Part shown: piece by piece, positions 26,701-36,601 of the stretch | Layout: each line of letters starts with the position of its first letter | Position numbering within the stretch: position 1 is the stretch's first letter | Source: Nocardioides sp. | Lineage (GTDB): Bacteria > Actinomycetota > Actinomycetes > Propionibacteriales > Nocardioidaceae | Reading direction: 5' to 3' | Length of the DNA stretch: 64,000 bases | Assembly (NCBI GenBank): GCA_037045645.1 | Contig: JBAOIH010000001.1 | Coordinates: forward strand, 1,426,001-1,490,000 | Position numbers and translations under genes: made by a program | The notes under the pieces: model-generated | What the model saw: only the letters and a program-made list of their open reading frames with translations | Database searches by the model: none | What the model was told of the DNA's origin: nothing

Positions 26701-27384
26701 CCGCGACGCCTCGACCAGCGCGGTCACCACGGCCAACCCGTGCCTCGGCATCGGCGTGCGTGGGAGGATCAGCGTACGGATCCCGAGGTCGGCGGCGCCG
26801 CCGTCGTCGGTCCACGCGTCGCCCACCATGAGAGCGGCACCGGCGTCGACGCCGGCCTGATCCAGGGCGGCCCGGAAGATGCCAGGATCAGGTTTGACCG
26901 ACTGCACGTCTCGGCTGAGCACGAGGTGATCCACGAGCGGCGTGAACCCCACGCGATCTAGGACCGGACGAATATCCAGACCCGCGTTGCTCAACACCAC
27001 AACTTTGACGCCGAGGTCGCGCAACGCTTGCAAAGTCGGCACCGCATCGTCGTAGGCGATCCAGGTGTCGAGCAGCGTCTCGCGCAGGGCGTCGACAAGA
27101 TCCGCATCGAGGCCGGGGATCTCGGCGGCCAAGATCGCGAACACCTCGCGGTGTCGCGCTTCGCTGAGATCTCGGGTGCCCTCGGGGTCGACCTCGCGAG
27201 CGCGTTCCCAGAAGAAGTCCAGCTTCGTCGAGGTCTCGACCGAGACCCTCGAAACTTCTCGCCCGAGGCGCGCTGCCGCCAAGGACAGCCACGCCTGGGC
27301 AGGGCCAGGGTCTACCAACGTGGAATGAAAGTCGAAGAGCACCGCCTCGATCGGTGCCGGCGGCAGAAGTTCACGTGCGCCCAT
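26692..27384 (-). CDS. HAD-superfamily hydrolase
   Basis: A 230-residue haloacid dehalogenase-like hydrolase with cap type I. Motif I reads FDFHSTLV (residues about 18-25), so the usual second aspartate (DxD) is histidine, a variant that recurs in actinobacterial HADs; the nucleophile Asp is kept. Motif II is VVLSNAG, motif III has a lysine in SVKPDPGIF, and motif IV is VGDAWTDDGGA. Substrate unknown, probably a small phosphorylated metabolite. The C-terminus and TAG run into the 99-bp repeat. Divergent from the ASCH gene with only 26 nt between starts. Confidence 0.85.
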   Translation of the reverse strand: MGARELLPPAPIEAVLFDFHSTLVDPGPAQAWLSLAAARLGREVSRVSVETSTKLDFFWERAREVDPEGTRDLSEARHREVFAILAAEIPGLDADLVDALRETLLDTWIAYDDAVPTLQALRDLGVKVVVLSNAGLDIRPVLDRVGFTPLVDHLVLSRDVQSVKPDPGIFRAALDQAGVDAGAALMVGDAWTDDGGAADLGIRTLILPRTPMPRHGLAVVTALVEASRWV

Positions 27385-27410
27385 GCACGCACCCTGTCAG
27401 ACTCGACATC

Positions 27411-27947
27411 ATGACTGACTCCCTCGCCTCGGACGCCGACGAGCCCACCGCAGAGAGCAACCCTGAGATCGAAGCGTTCTGGGACGTCGCCAAGTTCCAC
27501 GCCCGGCTGAACGCCGCGCCGTCGTACTTCGGCCAGACGCCGCTGGAGTCCGTCACGCCACCTGCGTGGTCGTTCGGAGCAACTCCGGAGGTCGCCGACG
27601 AGTTGGCTGCGTTGGTGCGCGATGGCGTCAAGACGGCGACCGCGAGCGCACTGTGGGATTACGAGGCCGAGGGCGAGAGTCTGCCGGAGGAGGGTGAGTT
27701 CAGCATCGTGCTGGACGGCCGCGGTCATCCGGTGGCGCTGATCGCGACGACGCGGGTGCAGGTCGTCGCCTTCGACGCCGTCACCGAGGAGCACGCACGA
27801 GCGGAGGGGGAGGGCGATCGTACGCTCGCCTACTGGCGCGAGGTGCACGAACGCTTCTTCTCCGAGCACAAGTCGCACGACCGGGAGTTCGCTGCGGACA
27901 TGCCGGTGGTGTGCGAGACGTTCGAGGTCGTCTACGTCGCGGACTAG
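27411..27947 (+). CDS. ASCH domain protein
   Basis: A 178-residue protein whose centre (KTATASALWDYEAEGESLPEEGE ... TRVQVVAFDAVTEEHARAEGEGD) matches the ASCH fold, related to PUA and EVE RNA-binding domains; some ASCH proteins hydrolyse modified cytidines such as N4-acetylcytidine. It keeps the lysine and the ARAEGEG block typical of the larger ASCH subgroup. The ATG at 27411 is preferred over an upstream start that would overlap HAD; CAGACT lies 7 nt before it. The TAG stop shares a CTAG with the convergent lipoprotein stop. Exact substrate not known. Confidence 0.82.
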   Translation: MTDSLASDADEPTAESNPEIEAFWDVAKFHARLNAAPSYFGQTPLESVTPPAWSFGATPEVADELAALVRDGVKTATASALWDYEAEGESLPEEGEFSIVLDGRGHPVALIATTRVQVVAFDAVTEEHARAEGEGDRTLAYWREVHERFFSEHKSHDREFAADMPVVCETFEVVYVAD

Positions 27948-28885
27948 AGCTTCGATCCGTCGTACGCAGGCAACGGTGGGTCCCACGTGAGGGGTACGCC
28001 TGGAGTGATCTGCTCGTTCGTGTCCTCGGGCCAGCGTGCGGTGCCGGTGTACGTCTCGCCATCGAGGTCCACGCGCACGACGTAGGTGAACGACTTCCCG
28101 CCGAGCGCGACCGCCTCGGTTGCTGGTTTCTGCTGGTGCCACGACACGTCGCCCTTGCTCCAGCAATCGCGCTTGGCCCTGCCAACGTCGAGGATGACGG
28201 ACTTGCCGCTGTCGCTCCTGACCTCGATCGTCGCCGAAGCCCGCTTCGGGGTGTCGGGCAGGCCGGTGATGCCGAGCTCGATGCCATAGCTGTCCAAACT
28301 GCCGTCGTGGGCGGCAAGGACCGATGCGGTGCCGGTGGCGTTGCCGGGCACCGTGCCAGCCGTGGGAGTCGCCCAGCGGAAGCTGGCAGACACATCGCCA
28401 CCCGGGCCCCGGCCGAAGAGATCGATCACCCAATCGGAAACCGGGCCGGCGGGATAGACGCGGAACGAGTGCTCGCCAAGGGTCTCTACCTTGCCTGGAA
28501 CGCGGCGCAGACACCGGCCCTCACCCGGCTCGGCGAAGGTGGCCTCGAACTCGAACCCAGGCAGTGCGAAGGTGAAGTCGACATGGTCGGGCGATCCCAC
28601 CGAGAAGAGTTTCGATCCGTCTCCACGCCAGCCGTCCGCGCAGCCGCCCTTCATGCACCAACTCCATGGCCGCAGTTCTTCGGTATGGCCGCCTCCGAGC
28701 TGCAAGAGAACACCCGCCGGGTGTTCGAAGTCCGCGTCCTCCTGGGTGACCTGATAGCTCACCGATGCGGCCGGCGAGGCATCGGTGGAAGTACGTGCCG
28801 ACGGCACCTCCTCCACCACGGTCGCGTTGCCGCACGCGGCCAGCGTCATGCTCGCGAGGATCAGCGACATAGCTCGAATCATCAT
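27944..28885 (-). CDS. Putative secreted lipoprotein of unknown function
   Basis: A 313-residue protein beginning MMIRAMSLILASMTLAACGN: a short signal peptide with lipobox LAAC, so the mature protein should be lipid-anchored on the cell surface. The start at 28885 is chosen to place the signal peptide at the N-terminus; a 20-residue upstream extension lacks this. Mature sequence is a low-cysteine beta-rich extracellular domain with paired cysteines (WCMKGGC) and no family I recognise. Convergent with the ASCH gene by a shared CTAG, divergent from acVLRF1. Confidence 0.7.
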   Translation of the reverse strand: MMIRAMSLILASMTLAACGNATVVEEVPSARTSTDASPAASVSYQVTQEDADFEHPAGVLLQLGGGHTEELRPWSWCMKGGCADGWRGDGSKLFSVGSPDHVDFTFALPGFEFEATFAEPGEGRCLRRVPGKVETLGEHSFRVYPAGPVSDWVIDLFGRGPGGDVSASFRWATPTAGTVPGNATGTASVLAAHDGSLDSYGIELGITGLPDTPKRASATIEVRSDSGKSVILDVGRAKRDCWSKGDVSWHQQKPATEAVALGGKSFTYVVRVDLDGETYTGTARWPEDTNEQITPGVPLTWDPPLPAYDGSKL

Positions 28886-28921
28886 GTTGTGACGCGAGAC
28901 GAGTGCGACTGGTTCCGTCGG

Positions 28922-28927
28922 TAGGTT
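28922..28927 (+). promoter_or_regulatory. -10 element TAGGTT for leaderless acVLRF1
   Basis: TAGGTT ends 7 nt before the GTG at 28935. This spacing decides that start over the TTG at 28926 and the GTG at 28929, which would lie within or too close to the hexamer. Confidence 0.55.
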
Positions 28928-28934
28928 GGTGAAT

Positions 28935-29543
28935 GTGCCGAGCATCCTCGTCCCCGCAGTTCGTTGGGCGCGGTGGGTCGAGAACTTCGAGCGCGGCCAC
29001 GGTGAGACACACTGGACGGCACCCGGCGCCTTGCGCGGGGTGGCCGCGGATGGGTCGACGGTGACGGTGGGATTGCCGTATCAGCGGACGTACGAAGGTC
29101 TCGCCGCACCACTCGACATCGCGGAGCAGGCACAGCCCCCCGACGACTGGGGCATCCTGCTCGTACGCAAGGGCGGTTTCGCTGTCGCGCGCATGGCGGG
29201 ATCCGAGGTGCACGAGCACAAGATCGGACAACGCCACGTACAAGGGCGTACCAAGGCCGGCGGCCAGAGCCAGCAGCGCTTCGCTCGTCGACGCGACAAC
29301 CAGGCCAGACAGGCGTACGAGGCCGCCGCTGATCACGCAGCTCGGCTGCTCGGAGAGAGTCGCGACCTTCTTGTGGTCACGGGCGGCGACCGGGCTGCCG
29401 TAGCCGAGGTGCTGTCCGACCCCAGGCTGGCACGGCTGCGTCAAGTCGGCCCGTGGCTGCCGACCCCGGACCCGCGTCGGCGCGAGCTCGATCAGGCGAT
29501 CAAGGACGCCCAATCGCTGCAGGTCGACGTCACCAACGCCTGA
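28935..29543 (+). CDS. Actinobacterial Vms1-like release factor (acVLRF1 family peptidyl-tRNA hydrolase)
   Basis: A 202-residue protein with the motif AGGQSQQRF (GGQ-like loop at residues 109-115), flanked by an RTYEGLAAPL segment and a basic KIGQRHVQGRTK run, matching acVLRF1, the actinobacterial relative of eukaryotic Vms1/ANKZF1 and eRF1 catalytic domains. The family is proposed to release nascent chains from peptidyl-tRNA on stalled 50S subunits. The stop codon TGA is the first triplet of a 32-bp-period repeat array. Start selected by the -10 spacing. Confidence 0.85.
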   Translation: MPSILVPAVRWARWVENFERGHGETHWTAPGALRGVAADGSTVTVGLPYQRTYEGLAAPLDIAEQAQPPDDWGILLVRKGGFAVARMAGSEVHEHKIGQRHVQGRTKAGGQSQQRFARRRDNQARQAYEAAADHAARLLGESRDLLVVTGGDRAAVAEVLSDPRLARLRQVGPWLPTPDPRRRELDQAIKDAQSLQVDVTNA

Positions 29544-29662
29544 CCTGTCGCGTCTGCTCCGGCAGAGCCTGCCGACCTGTCGCGTCTGCTCCGGGAGCTG
29601 TGGAGAAAGTAGTGCAGATGCGACAGGTCGAGGCACTTGCGCGGAGCAGATGCGACAGGTCA
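29541..29662. repeat. Mirrored family B repeats between convergent genes (32-bp period)
   Basis: Two forward copies of GACCTGTCGCGTCTGCTCCG start at 29542 and 29574, and two inverted copies (ending CGACAGGTC) lie 32 bp apart at 29621-29629 and 29653-29661. The outermost TGA of each side is the stop codon of acVLRF1 (+) and of the HhH gene (-). The arms could pair into a stem of about 20 bp in either transcript. Confidence 0.9.
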
Positions 29663-30445
29663 GCGGAGGGTGAGGTTGATCTCCGCGAGCGCCTCACCCA
29701 GACGGGCGACCGCGACCTTGCCGACGCCGTGCAGCGCGAGCAGTTCGGCCGCACTCCACGAGGCGACCTCCTCCAAGGTCGTCACGCCCACCGCACGCAA
29801 GGCCCCCGTCGCGGGTGCGCCGATGTTGCGGGGCAGCGACGTTCCGGTCTGCACCGTACGCTCGCGCGCAGGCCCGCCATGATCCAGCACGGCTGCGCCG
29901 CGTGGCGAGAGCCGATAACCGATCGCCAAGGATTCGGTCAGGCCGCGCTCCTTGAGTTTGCGTACGTCCGCTTTCCACGCCAAGGTCTCCCGGCCGAGCC
30001 GATCAGCGAGTTCAGGAGCGCGTACGCCAGGATGCTCGTCGATGATCCGAAGGGTCTCGCGGGTCCAGGGCCCCTGCGCCGACGCCGAGTCGAGTCGATC
30101 GAGCCAGGCCCGGATCTCGGTGATCTCCTCCGGCGCCGGGATCGTGGCGCGCAGTTCGTCGCGGGGGTCGGCGCCGGCGTAGGTCAACCCGATCCGATAG
30201 AGCGTGCCGACGCTGCGGTACGTGGCTGACTTCTTCAGCGCCGCCAGCGACTCGGCACCCGCGCGTGTGGCATCAGCGGCTCGCAGTGCCGACACGGTCG
30301 TCGCCTCCACCGAGGTCACCTCGATAAGCCCTACGGACGTACGCATCCGGGTGCCCACTCGTACGCGTGGCCGGTCCCAACGACGGAATGCCAGGTCGAC
30401 CTCGCCGCGCTTGATCGCCGCGAGTTCGCCCGGCCGGATCATCAT
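29660..30445 (-). CDS. ASCH/PUA-like, winged-helix and helix-hairpin-helix protein
   Basis: A 261-residue protein with three recognisable parts. Residues 1-90 (MMIRPGELAAIKRGEVDLAFRRW, RVGTRMRTS) look like an ASCH-type PUA-like domain. Residues 120-180 (TRETLRIIDEHPGVRAPELADRLG) form a winged helix. The last 60 residues (VTTLEEVASWSAAELLALHGVGKVA) are a helix-hairpin-helix pair. The mix suggests nucleic-acid binding; no enzyme motif is seen and the function is unknown. TATCCT (30453-30458, minus strand) lies 7 nt upstream. Its TGA is inside the repeat array. Confidence 0.7.
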   Translation of the reverse strand: MMIRPGELAAIKRGEVDLAFRRWDRPRVRVGTRMRTSVGLIEVTSVEATTVSALRAADATRAGAESLAALKKSATYRSVGTLYRIGLTYAGADPRDELRATIPAPEEITEIRAWLDRLDSASAQGPWTRETLRIIDEHPGVRAPELADRLGRETLAWKADVRKLKERGLTESLAIGYRLSPRGAAVLDHGGPARERTVQTGTSLPRNIGAPATGALRAVGVTTLEEVASWSAAELLALHGVGKVAVARLGEALAEINLTLR

Positions 30446-30452
30446 GGCCGTG

Positions 30453-30513
30453 AGGATAGTGCGCGTGTCGGCGCCGGTTGGCCGAAACCGGGCCTGTCGC
30501 GCAGGCGTAGCGT
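30453..30513. promoter_or_regulatory. Divergent leaderless promoters (HhH gene and ABC exporter)
   Basis: On the minus strand TATCCT (30453-30458) is 7 nt before the ATG at 30445. On the plus strand TAGCGT (30508-30513) is 6 nt before the GTG at 30520. Both fit the leaderless pattern. Confidence 0.55.
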
Positions 30514-30519
30514 GAACTC

Positions 30520-31428
30520 GTGAGCAACCCGAGCAAGACCGACCCGATTGAAGTCAGCGGCCTGGTCAAGACATTCGGCACGACCCGCGCGTTGGACGGA
30601 TTGGACCTCACGGTCGGGCCAGGAGAGGTGCACGGATTCCTCGGCCCGAACGGCGCCGGGAAATCCACGACCATCCGGGCGCTGCTCGGCCTGATCCGCA
30701 CCGAAGCAGGCACGGCGAGGGTGTTCGGACAGGACCCGTGGGCGGACGCGGTGGCGATCCACCGCCGCCTGGCGTACGTCCCCGGCGACGTGAACCTGTG
30801 GCCCAACCTCACCGGGGGCGAGGCGATCGACCTGCTGTTGCGACTGCGAGGTCTGAACCCGAAGGCGACGGATCGAGACGCGATGCTGCAACGCTTCGAA
30901 CTCGATCCGACCAAGAAGGGCCGGGCCTATTCCAAAGGCAACCGGCAGAAGGTCGCGCTGGTCGCCGCGTTCGCGGCGCCTACCGAACTGCTCATTCTCG
31001 ACGAGCCCACCAGCGGACTCGACCCGCTCATGGAGCAGGTGTTCAACGAGTCGCTCGCCGAGCACAAGGCGGCAGGGGCCACGGTCCTGCTCTCCAGTCA
31101 CATCCTCAGCGAGGTCGAAAGGCTCGCGGACCGGGTCACCATCATTCGTGAGGGCGCGACGGTCGAGACCGGCTCGCTGGCCGAGTTGCGTCATCTGAGG
31201 CGCAACCACGTCCGCGCCGAGGTCGTCGGCGACATCCCGGCTCAGATCCACGGCACCCACGACCTGGTGGTGACGGATGGGCTCCTCACCTGCACCGTCG
31301 AGGCGGACGGGTTGGCGCCGCTGTTGGCCGCGTTGCGGCAGGCAGACGTACGCGCACTGACGGTGACGCCGCCATCTCTGGAGGAACTCTTCCTCGACGC
31401 CTACCGTCCGCAAGGCAGCCAGCCATGA
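30520..31428 (+). CDS. ABC transporter ATP-binding protein
   Basis: A 302-residue ABC ATPase of the drug/antibiotic exporter class. Walker A GPNGAGKSTT near residue 43, an unusual signature YSKGNRQKVAL in place of LSGGQ, Walker B LLILDEPTSGLDP and the switch His in LLSSHILSEVERLAD. The C-terminal 80 residues form the DUF4162-like extension common in such exporters. GTG start with a -10 element 6 nt upstream. It overlaps the permease by 4 nt (ATGA). Substrate not predictable. Confidence 0.92.
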   Translation: MSNPSKTDPIEVSGLVKTFGTTRALDGLDLTVGPGEVHGFLGPNGAGKSTTIRALLGLIRTEAGTARVFGQDPWADAVAIHRRLAYVPGDVNLWPNLTGGEAIDLLLRLRGLNPKATDRDAMLQRFELDPTKKGRAYSKGNRQKVALVAAFAAPTELLILDEPTSGLDPLMEQVFNESLAEHKAAGATVLLSSHILSEVERLADRVTIIREGATVETGSLAELRHLRRNHVRAEVVGDIPAQIHGTHDLVVTDGLLTCTVEADGLAPLLAALRQADVRALTVTPPSLEELFLDAYRPQGSQP

Positions 31429-32997
31429 CCGGCGTAGGTGCTCTGCTGCGGGCAGCAGTGCGACGAGACCGCGTCCTGATCCCCGTGTGGATCGCGGTGT
31501 TGGCGCTGATGGTGGCGGCCTCGGCCTTCGCCACCGCAGATCTCTACGCCCACGAGTCCGAGCGCGTGGCCGCCGCTCGGCTGGTCAACTCCAGTCCCGG
31601 TCTGGTCGCGCTCTACGGACCGATCCTGAACGTGCACAGTCTCGGCGAGATCGCGATGAGCAAGATGACGGTGATGTACGCGCTCTTCGTCATGGGCATG
31701 GGGCTGGTGATCGTACGCCGCCACACCCGCACCGAGGAGGAGTCGGGACGCGCCGACCTGGTCGGCGCCGGGCTGATCGCTCGCGAAGCCCCCTTGCGAG
31801 CCTCGCTCCTGCTTGCGGCCGGAAGCTTCGTTGGCGCTGGGCGTGCTGGCCGCTGCTCTCGATCTGGTGGCCGGGCTGGAGCCGATCGGTTCGCTGGCCT
31901 TCGGGGCGAGTTGGGTCGGCGCCGGGATCGTCGGCGCGTGCACCGCCGCGCTGGCCTGCCAACTGACCTCAAGTACGCGTACCTGCACGGGGATCACCCT
32001 GGCGATCTTCGGAGCCTGGAACGTGCTGCGAGCCGCCGGTGACATCGGCCCGGACGGATTGGGCTGGCTTTCACCTCTCGGCTGGGGTACGCGGCTCGAC
32101 GCCTGGGGCGATACCCGCTGGTGGGTGCTGGGGCTCTATCTCATCCTCGCCGCGGCGCTGGCCGTGGCCGCTGAGCGTTTGCGCGCACGACGCGACCTCG
32201 CGGCGGGCATCTTCGCGGATCGACCCGGCCCGGCGCGCGGTGAACTCCACTCGATCCCGGCGCTGGTCTGGCGCCTCAACCGGGTCGCACTGGCCTGGTG
32301 GCTGGCCGCCAGCGTCGTCTTCGGCGGCCTCTTCGGCTCGATCGCGCCTCACCTGGGCGGGCTCTTCGATTCGGCAGCGGGCCGAGCGGCACTGGAAGCG
32401 CTCGGCGGCAAGGGCAAGGTTGAGGAGTCCATGCTGGCCGCCCTGTTGGCCGTCATGGCGGCGCTCTTCTCGGCGTACGCGCTGCACACGGTCGTGGCCG
32501 CGGGGCACGAGGAGTTGGACGGTCGTACGCCGGTGGTGCTGGCGGCCCACGGCAGCAGAGCTGCGGTGTTCGGAACCCAGGTAATGCTGGCCTTCGCGGG
32601 ATCTGCGTTGCTGGCGTTGGGATATGCCGCCGGTTGCGCGGTGGGCTACGGCGCGCAGGTGCGCGGGATCGGCCACCAACTCGCCGTGCTCGTCCCGGCC
32701 GCGCTGGCGCACGTGCCCGCGATCTGGGTGGTGGCGGCGCTCGGGCTGGTGGTCTGGACGGTGCGCCCCGCGCTGACCTGGCTCGGTTGGGCGTTCCTGG
32801 CCGCGTTCGTGATGCTCTCCGACCTGGGCCGCGCCCTGAAACTGCCCGAGTGGGTGCTCCAACTCTCGCCCTTCGAGCACGTCGTGAAGGTGCCCGTGCA
32901 GCCGGTCTCCTGGGCAGGGGAGTTCGGGCTGAGTGCGGTGGCGGCGGCGTTGCTGGTGTTTGCGTGGTCGCGATATCGCACGCGCGACGTGGGCTGA
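31425..32997 (+). CDS. Large ABC exporter permease, frame broken by one insertion
   Basis: A polytopic membrane protein (about 523 residues when repaired, roughly twelve hydrophobic segments) of the polyketide-antibiotic exporter permease type. The N-terminal part (MTGVGALLRAAVRRDRVLIPVW ...) ends in frame near SLLLAAGS, and from about 31822-31829 the protein continues one frame over as SLALGVLAAALDLVAGLEPIGS through to SRYRTRDVG. Removing one base at GGAAGCTTCG joins the halves. Both halves read as conserved membrane protein, so an assembly error is likelier than a pseudogene. Coupled to the ATPase gene by ATGA. Confidence 0.85.
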
Positions 32998-33026
32998 ACC
33001 ACCCCTCACGAGGGGCGATGGTCGAT

Positions 33027-33032
33027 TAGGGT
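33027..33032 (+). promoter_or_regulatory. -10 element TAGGGT for the kinase-like gene
   Basis: TAGGGT lies 6 nt before the ATG at 33039, giving a leaderless transcript. The upstream 30 nt after the permease stop contain the weak stem CCCCTC/GAGGGG. Confidence 0.55.
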
Positions 33033-33038
33033 CCGACC

Positions 33039-33932
33039 ATGTGGCACCCCGAGCCGGGCTGGCAGCCGTTGCCATCGGGCTCCGGCGCGTCCACGGTGGG
33101 CGTCTGGGCGGGCACCTGGGACGGCACGCCAGCGGTGATCAAACGCCTCGCGCGCCCACACGACCCCGACCCCGACGTGGACTCGCCGCAAGGGTTCGCG
33201 TACTGGTGTCGCGAGGCCGACGTGTCCACCGAACGGCTGCTCGAGAGCACCCTGGGCATCCGTGCGGCACGGTGCCTGGCCGTCGAGGAGGACGGTGAGG
33301 GCGTCACGGTGGTGACCGAGAGAGTCCAGGCAGCCGCCAACAACGGGCTCTTCCTGGCTGCCGCACTCGGAACCTTCGCCACCAACGAGGTGCCCGATCG
33401 CCGCTGGTGGGCCTGTGGGCAACTTCGCGCGCGCCTGAGGCGGGTGGAGCGTCGTGGCGGTTGGCGCACGCTCGGGCGTACGACCGCCGCCGACATCGCC
33501 GATCACCTGTGGCGACGCCGCGGGCACTTTCTCGATCTCCTCGACGCCGCACCCCAAGTCTTGCAACACGGTGATCCGACGCCGGCCAACCTGCGAGGTC
33601 GAGACCGGGAACTGGTGATCGGCATCGACTGGGGATCGGTGGGCCTCGGCCCGCTGGGACACGATCTGGGCCTGCTGGCGCTGGGAGCGCGGGAGGAATT
33701 CGGCCCGCTGTTGACGGCGTACGTGGAGGCGTACGACCCGACGATGCGCGACCAGGCCCGTCTCGGGGCATATGTGAGCGCGGTCTACACCGCGTTCACC
33801 CGGGCAGACTTGGCCCTGCTGCAAGTCGCGCCGGGGGATGGTCCGTTGGCCGCGAAGTTTCGCCACCCGAGCGTCGCGACCTATCTGAAATCACTGCAGC
33901 GCCTCGGCCCGGAGGTCGAAGCGCTGCTGTGA
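33039..33932 (+). CDS. Aminoglycoside phosphotransferase-like (APH/choline kinase fold) protein
   Basis: A 297-residue protein with the APH-type kinase core: a nucleotide-binding lysine in PAVIKRLARP, the catalytic loop QHGDPTPANLRG (Asp and Asn of HGDxxxxN) near residue 184, and IDWGSVGLGPLGHDL as the metal-binding Asp block. Such proteins phosphorylate small alcohols, sugars or antibiotics; the substrate cannot be told and no resistance role should be assumed. It stands alone between an ABC exporter and a convergent metallopeptidase. Confidence 0.78.
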   Translation: MWHPEPGWQPLPSGSGASTVGVWAGTWDGTPAVIKRLARPHDPDPDVDSPQGFAYWCREADVSTERLLESTLGIRAARCLAVEEDGEGVTVVTERVQAAANNGLFLAAALGTFATNEVPDRRWWACGQLRARLRRVERRGGWRTLGRTTAADIADHLWRRRGHFLDLLDAAPQVLQHGDPTPANLRGRDRELVIGIDWGSVGLGPLGHDLGLLALGAREEFGPLLTAYVEAYDPTMRDQARLGAYVSAVYTAFTRADLALLQVAPGDGPLAAKFRHPSVATYLKSLQRLGPEVEALL

Positions 33933-33942
33933 AGTAGTGGAA

Positions 33943-34878
33943 TCAGGGACCGACGGGCACGCAGGCGTCGACACCCTGCTTGAAGCCGATGTTGAAGGAT
34001 TCCACCCGCTGCTTGGCCGAGCCGTGGGTCCAGTTCTCCGGCGTGACCCGGCCCTGGGTCTTCTCCTGGATCCGGTCGTCACCGACGGCCTCGGCGGCCG
34101 CGATGGCCTCCTGGATGTCCTGCTCGGTGATCTGGGTGAAGATCGCGACCTTGCCGGTGGCATCCTCGGTCTCGGTGGCACCGGCGGTCCAGGCGCCCGC
34201 GAAGCAGTCGGCCTGGAGTTCGAGTTTGACCGCGTCGGAATTGGGGCCCTTCTGGGTGCGCACCTTGTTCATGATGCCCGCGAGGTTCTGGATGTGGTGG
34301 CCGTACTCGTGGCCGATCACATAGGGCTCGACGAAGCCCCCGTCAGGCCCACCCAGTTGTTGCTCCAGAACCTGGTCGAAGAAGGTGGTGTCGAGATAGA
34401 TCGTCTGGTCTCCGGGGCAATAGAACGGGCCGACCTGGCTGGTCGCCTGACCGCAGGCGGTGTTGACGGCACCCGAGAAGGTCTGCATCTTGGCGGGCTG
34501 GAACTGCGCGTTGTCGCCCTCGAAGTCGGTCTTCCAGAAGTTGTAGAGCGAGTTCTCCACCGCGATCCGGGCACAGTCGACGTCCTGCTGGGCGTCCGCG
34601 CCGGTCTTGCAGTTGGCGTAGCGGTCGGGGTCACTGACCCGGCTGGTGTCGTTGCCCGACTGGGTGCCTTGGTCCTGCCCCGAGGGCTGGCCGGGGAGCC
34701 CGCCCATGCACTGGAACAGTACGAAGAGCAGCAGCAGGACCAACAAGCCGCCGATGCCGCCGCCAGCGGTGGTGCCGCCTGGGATCGGCAGTCGCATACC
34801 GCCACCCCCGGGGCCGCCGCGTCCGCCGTCGTCGCCAACCCGGCTCGTGTCCAGCCTGGCCTTGGGGTTGAAGCGCAT
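33943..34878 (-). CDS. Neutral zinc metallopeptidase (YpfJ/KPN_02809 family)
   Basis: A 311-residue membrane-anchored protein. A glycine-rich cytosolic N-terminus is followed by one transmembrane helix (GGIGGLLVLLLLFVLFQ, residues about 41-57) and an extracellular domain with the zinc motif HEYGHH near residue 189. The family matches E. coli YpfJ, a putative neutral zinc metallopeptidase without a known substrate. The ATG at 34878 has a GGAAGGA ribosome-binding site. Convergent with the kinase-like gene, divergent from the ABC-F gene. Confidence 0.88.
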   Translation of the reverse strand: MRFNPKARLDTSRVGDDGGRGGPGGGGMRLPIPGGTTAGGGIGGLLVLLLLFVLFQCMGGLPGQPSGQDQGTQSGNDTSRVSDPDRYANCKTGADAQQDVDCARIAVENSLYNFWKTDFEGDNAQFQPAKMQTFSGAVNTACGQATSQVGPFYCPGDQTIYLDTTFFDQVLEQQLGGPDGGFVEPYVIGHEYGHHIQNLAGIMNKVRTQKGPNSDAVKLELQADCFAGAWTAGATETEDATGKVAIFTQITEQDIQEAIAAAEAVGDDRIQEKTQGRVTPENWTHGSAKQRVESFNIGFKQGVDACVPVGP

Positions 34879-34924
34879 CTGTTGTCCTTCCGATACCGCT
34901 CAGGAGGGCCCACCGCCCTCGCGG

Positions 34925-34930
34925 TAGCCT
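34925..34930 (+). promoter_or_regulatory. -10 element TAGCCT for the ABC-F gene
   Basis: TAGCCT lies 9 nt before the ATG at 34940, giving a leader of only two or three bases. Confidence 0.45.
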
Positions 34931-34939
34931 ATCGAGCCG

Positions 34940-36538
<1,599 letters not shown>

Positions 36539-36588
36539 CCTGATCCGGCGGGGCTCCGACCGAGGCCAGATCGGGCCGAGCTCCTCCC

Positions 36589-36594
36589 TAGACT
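36589..36594 (+). promoter_or_regulatory. -10 element TAGACT for the crotonase gene
   Basis: TAGACT lies 7 nt before the ATG at 36602; leaderless geometry. Confidence 0.55.
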
Positions 36595-36601
36595 TCGCCA
36601 C

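Noticed and set aside
26445..26831. Repetitive proteins with a 33-residue unit on both strands
   Set aside because: They arise because the 99-bp tandem repeat is divisible by three; no start signals or homologues.
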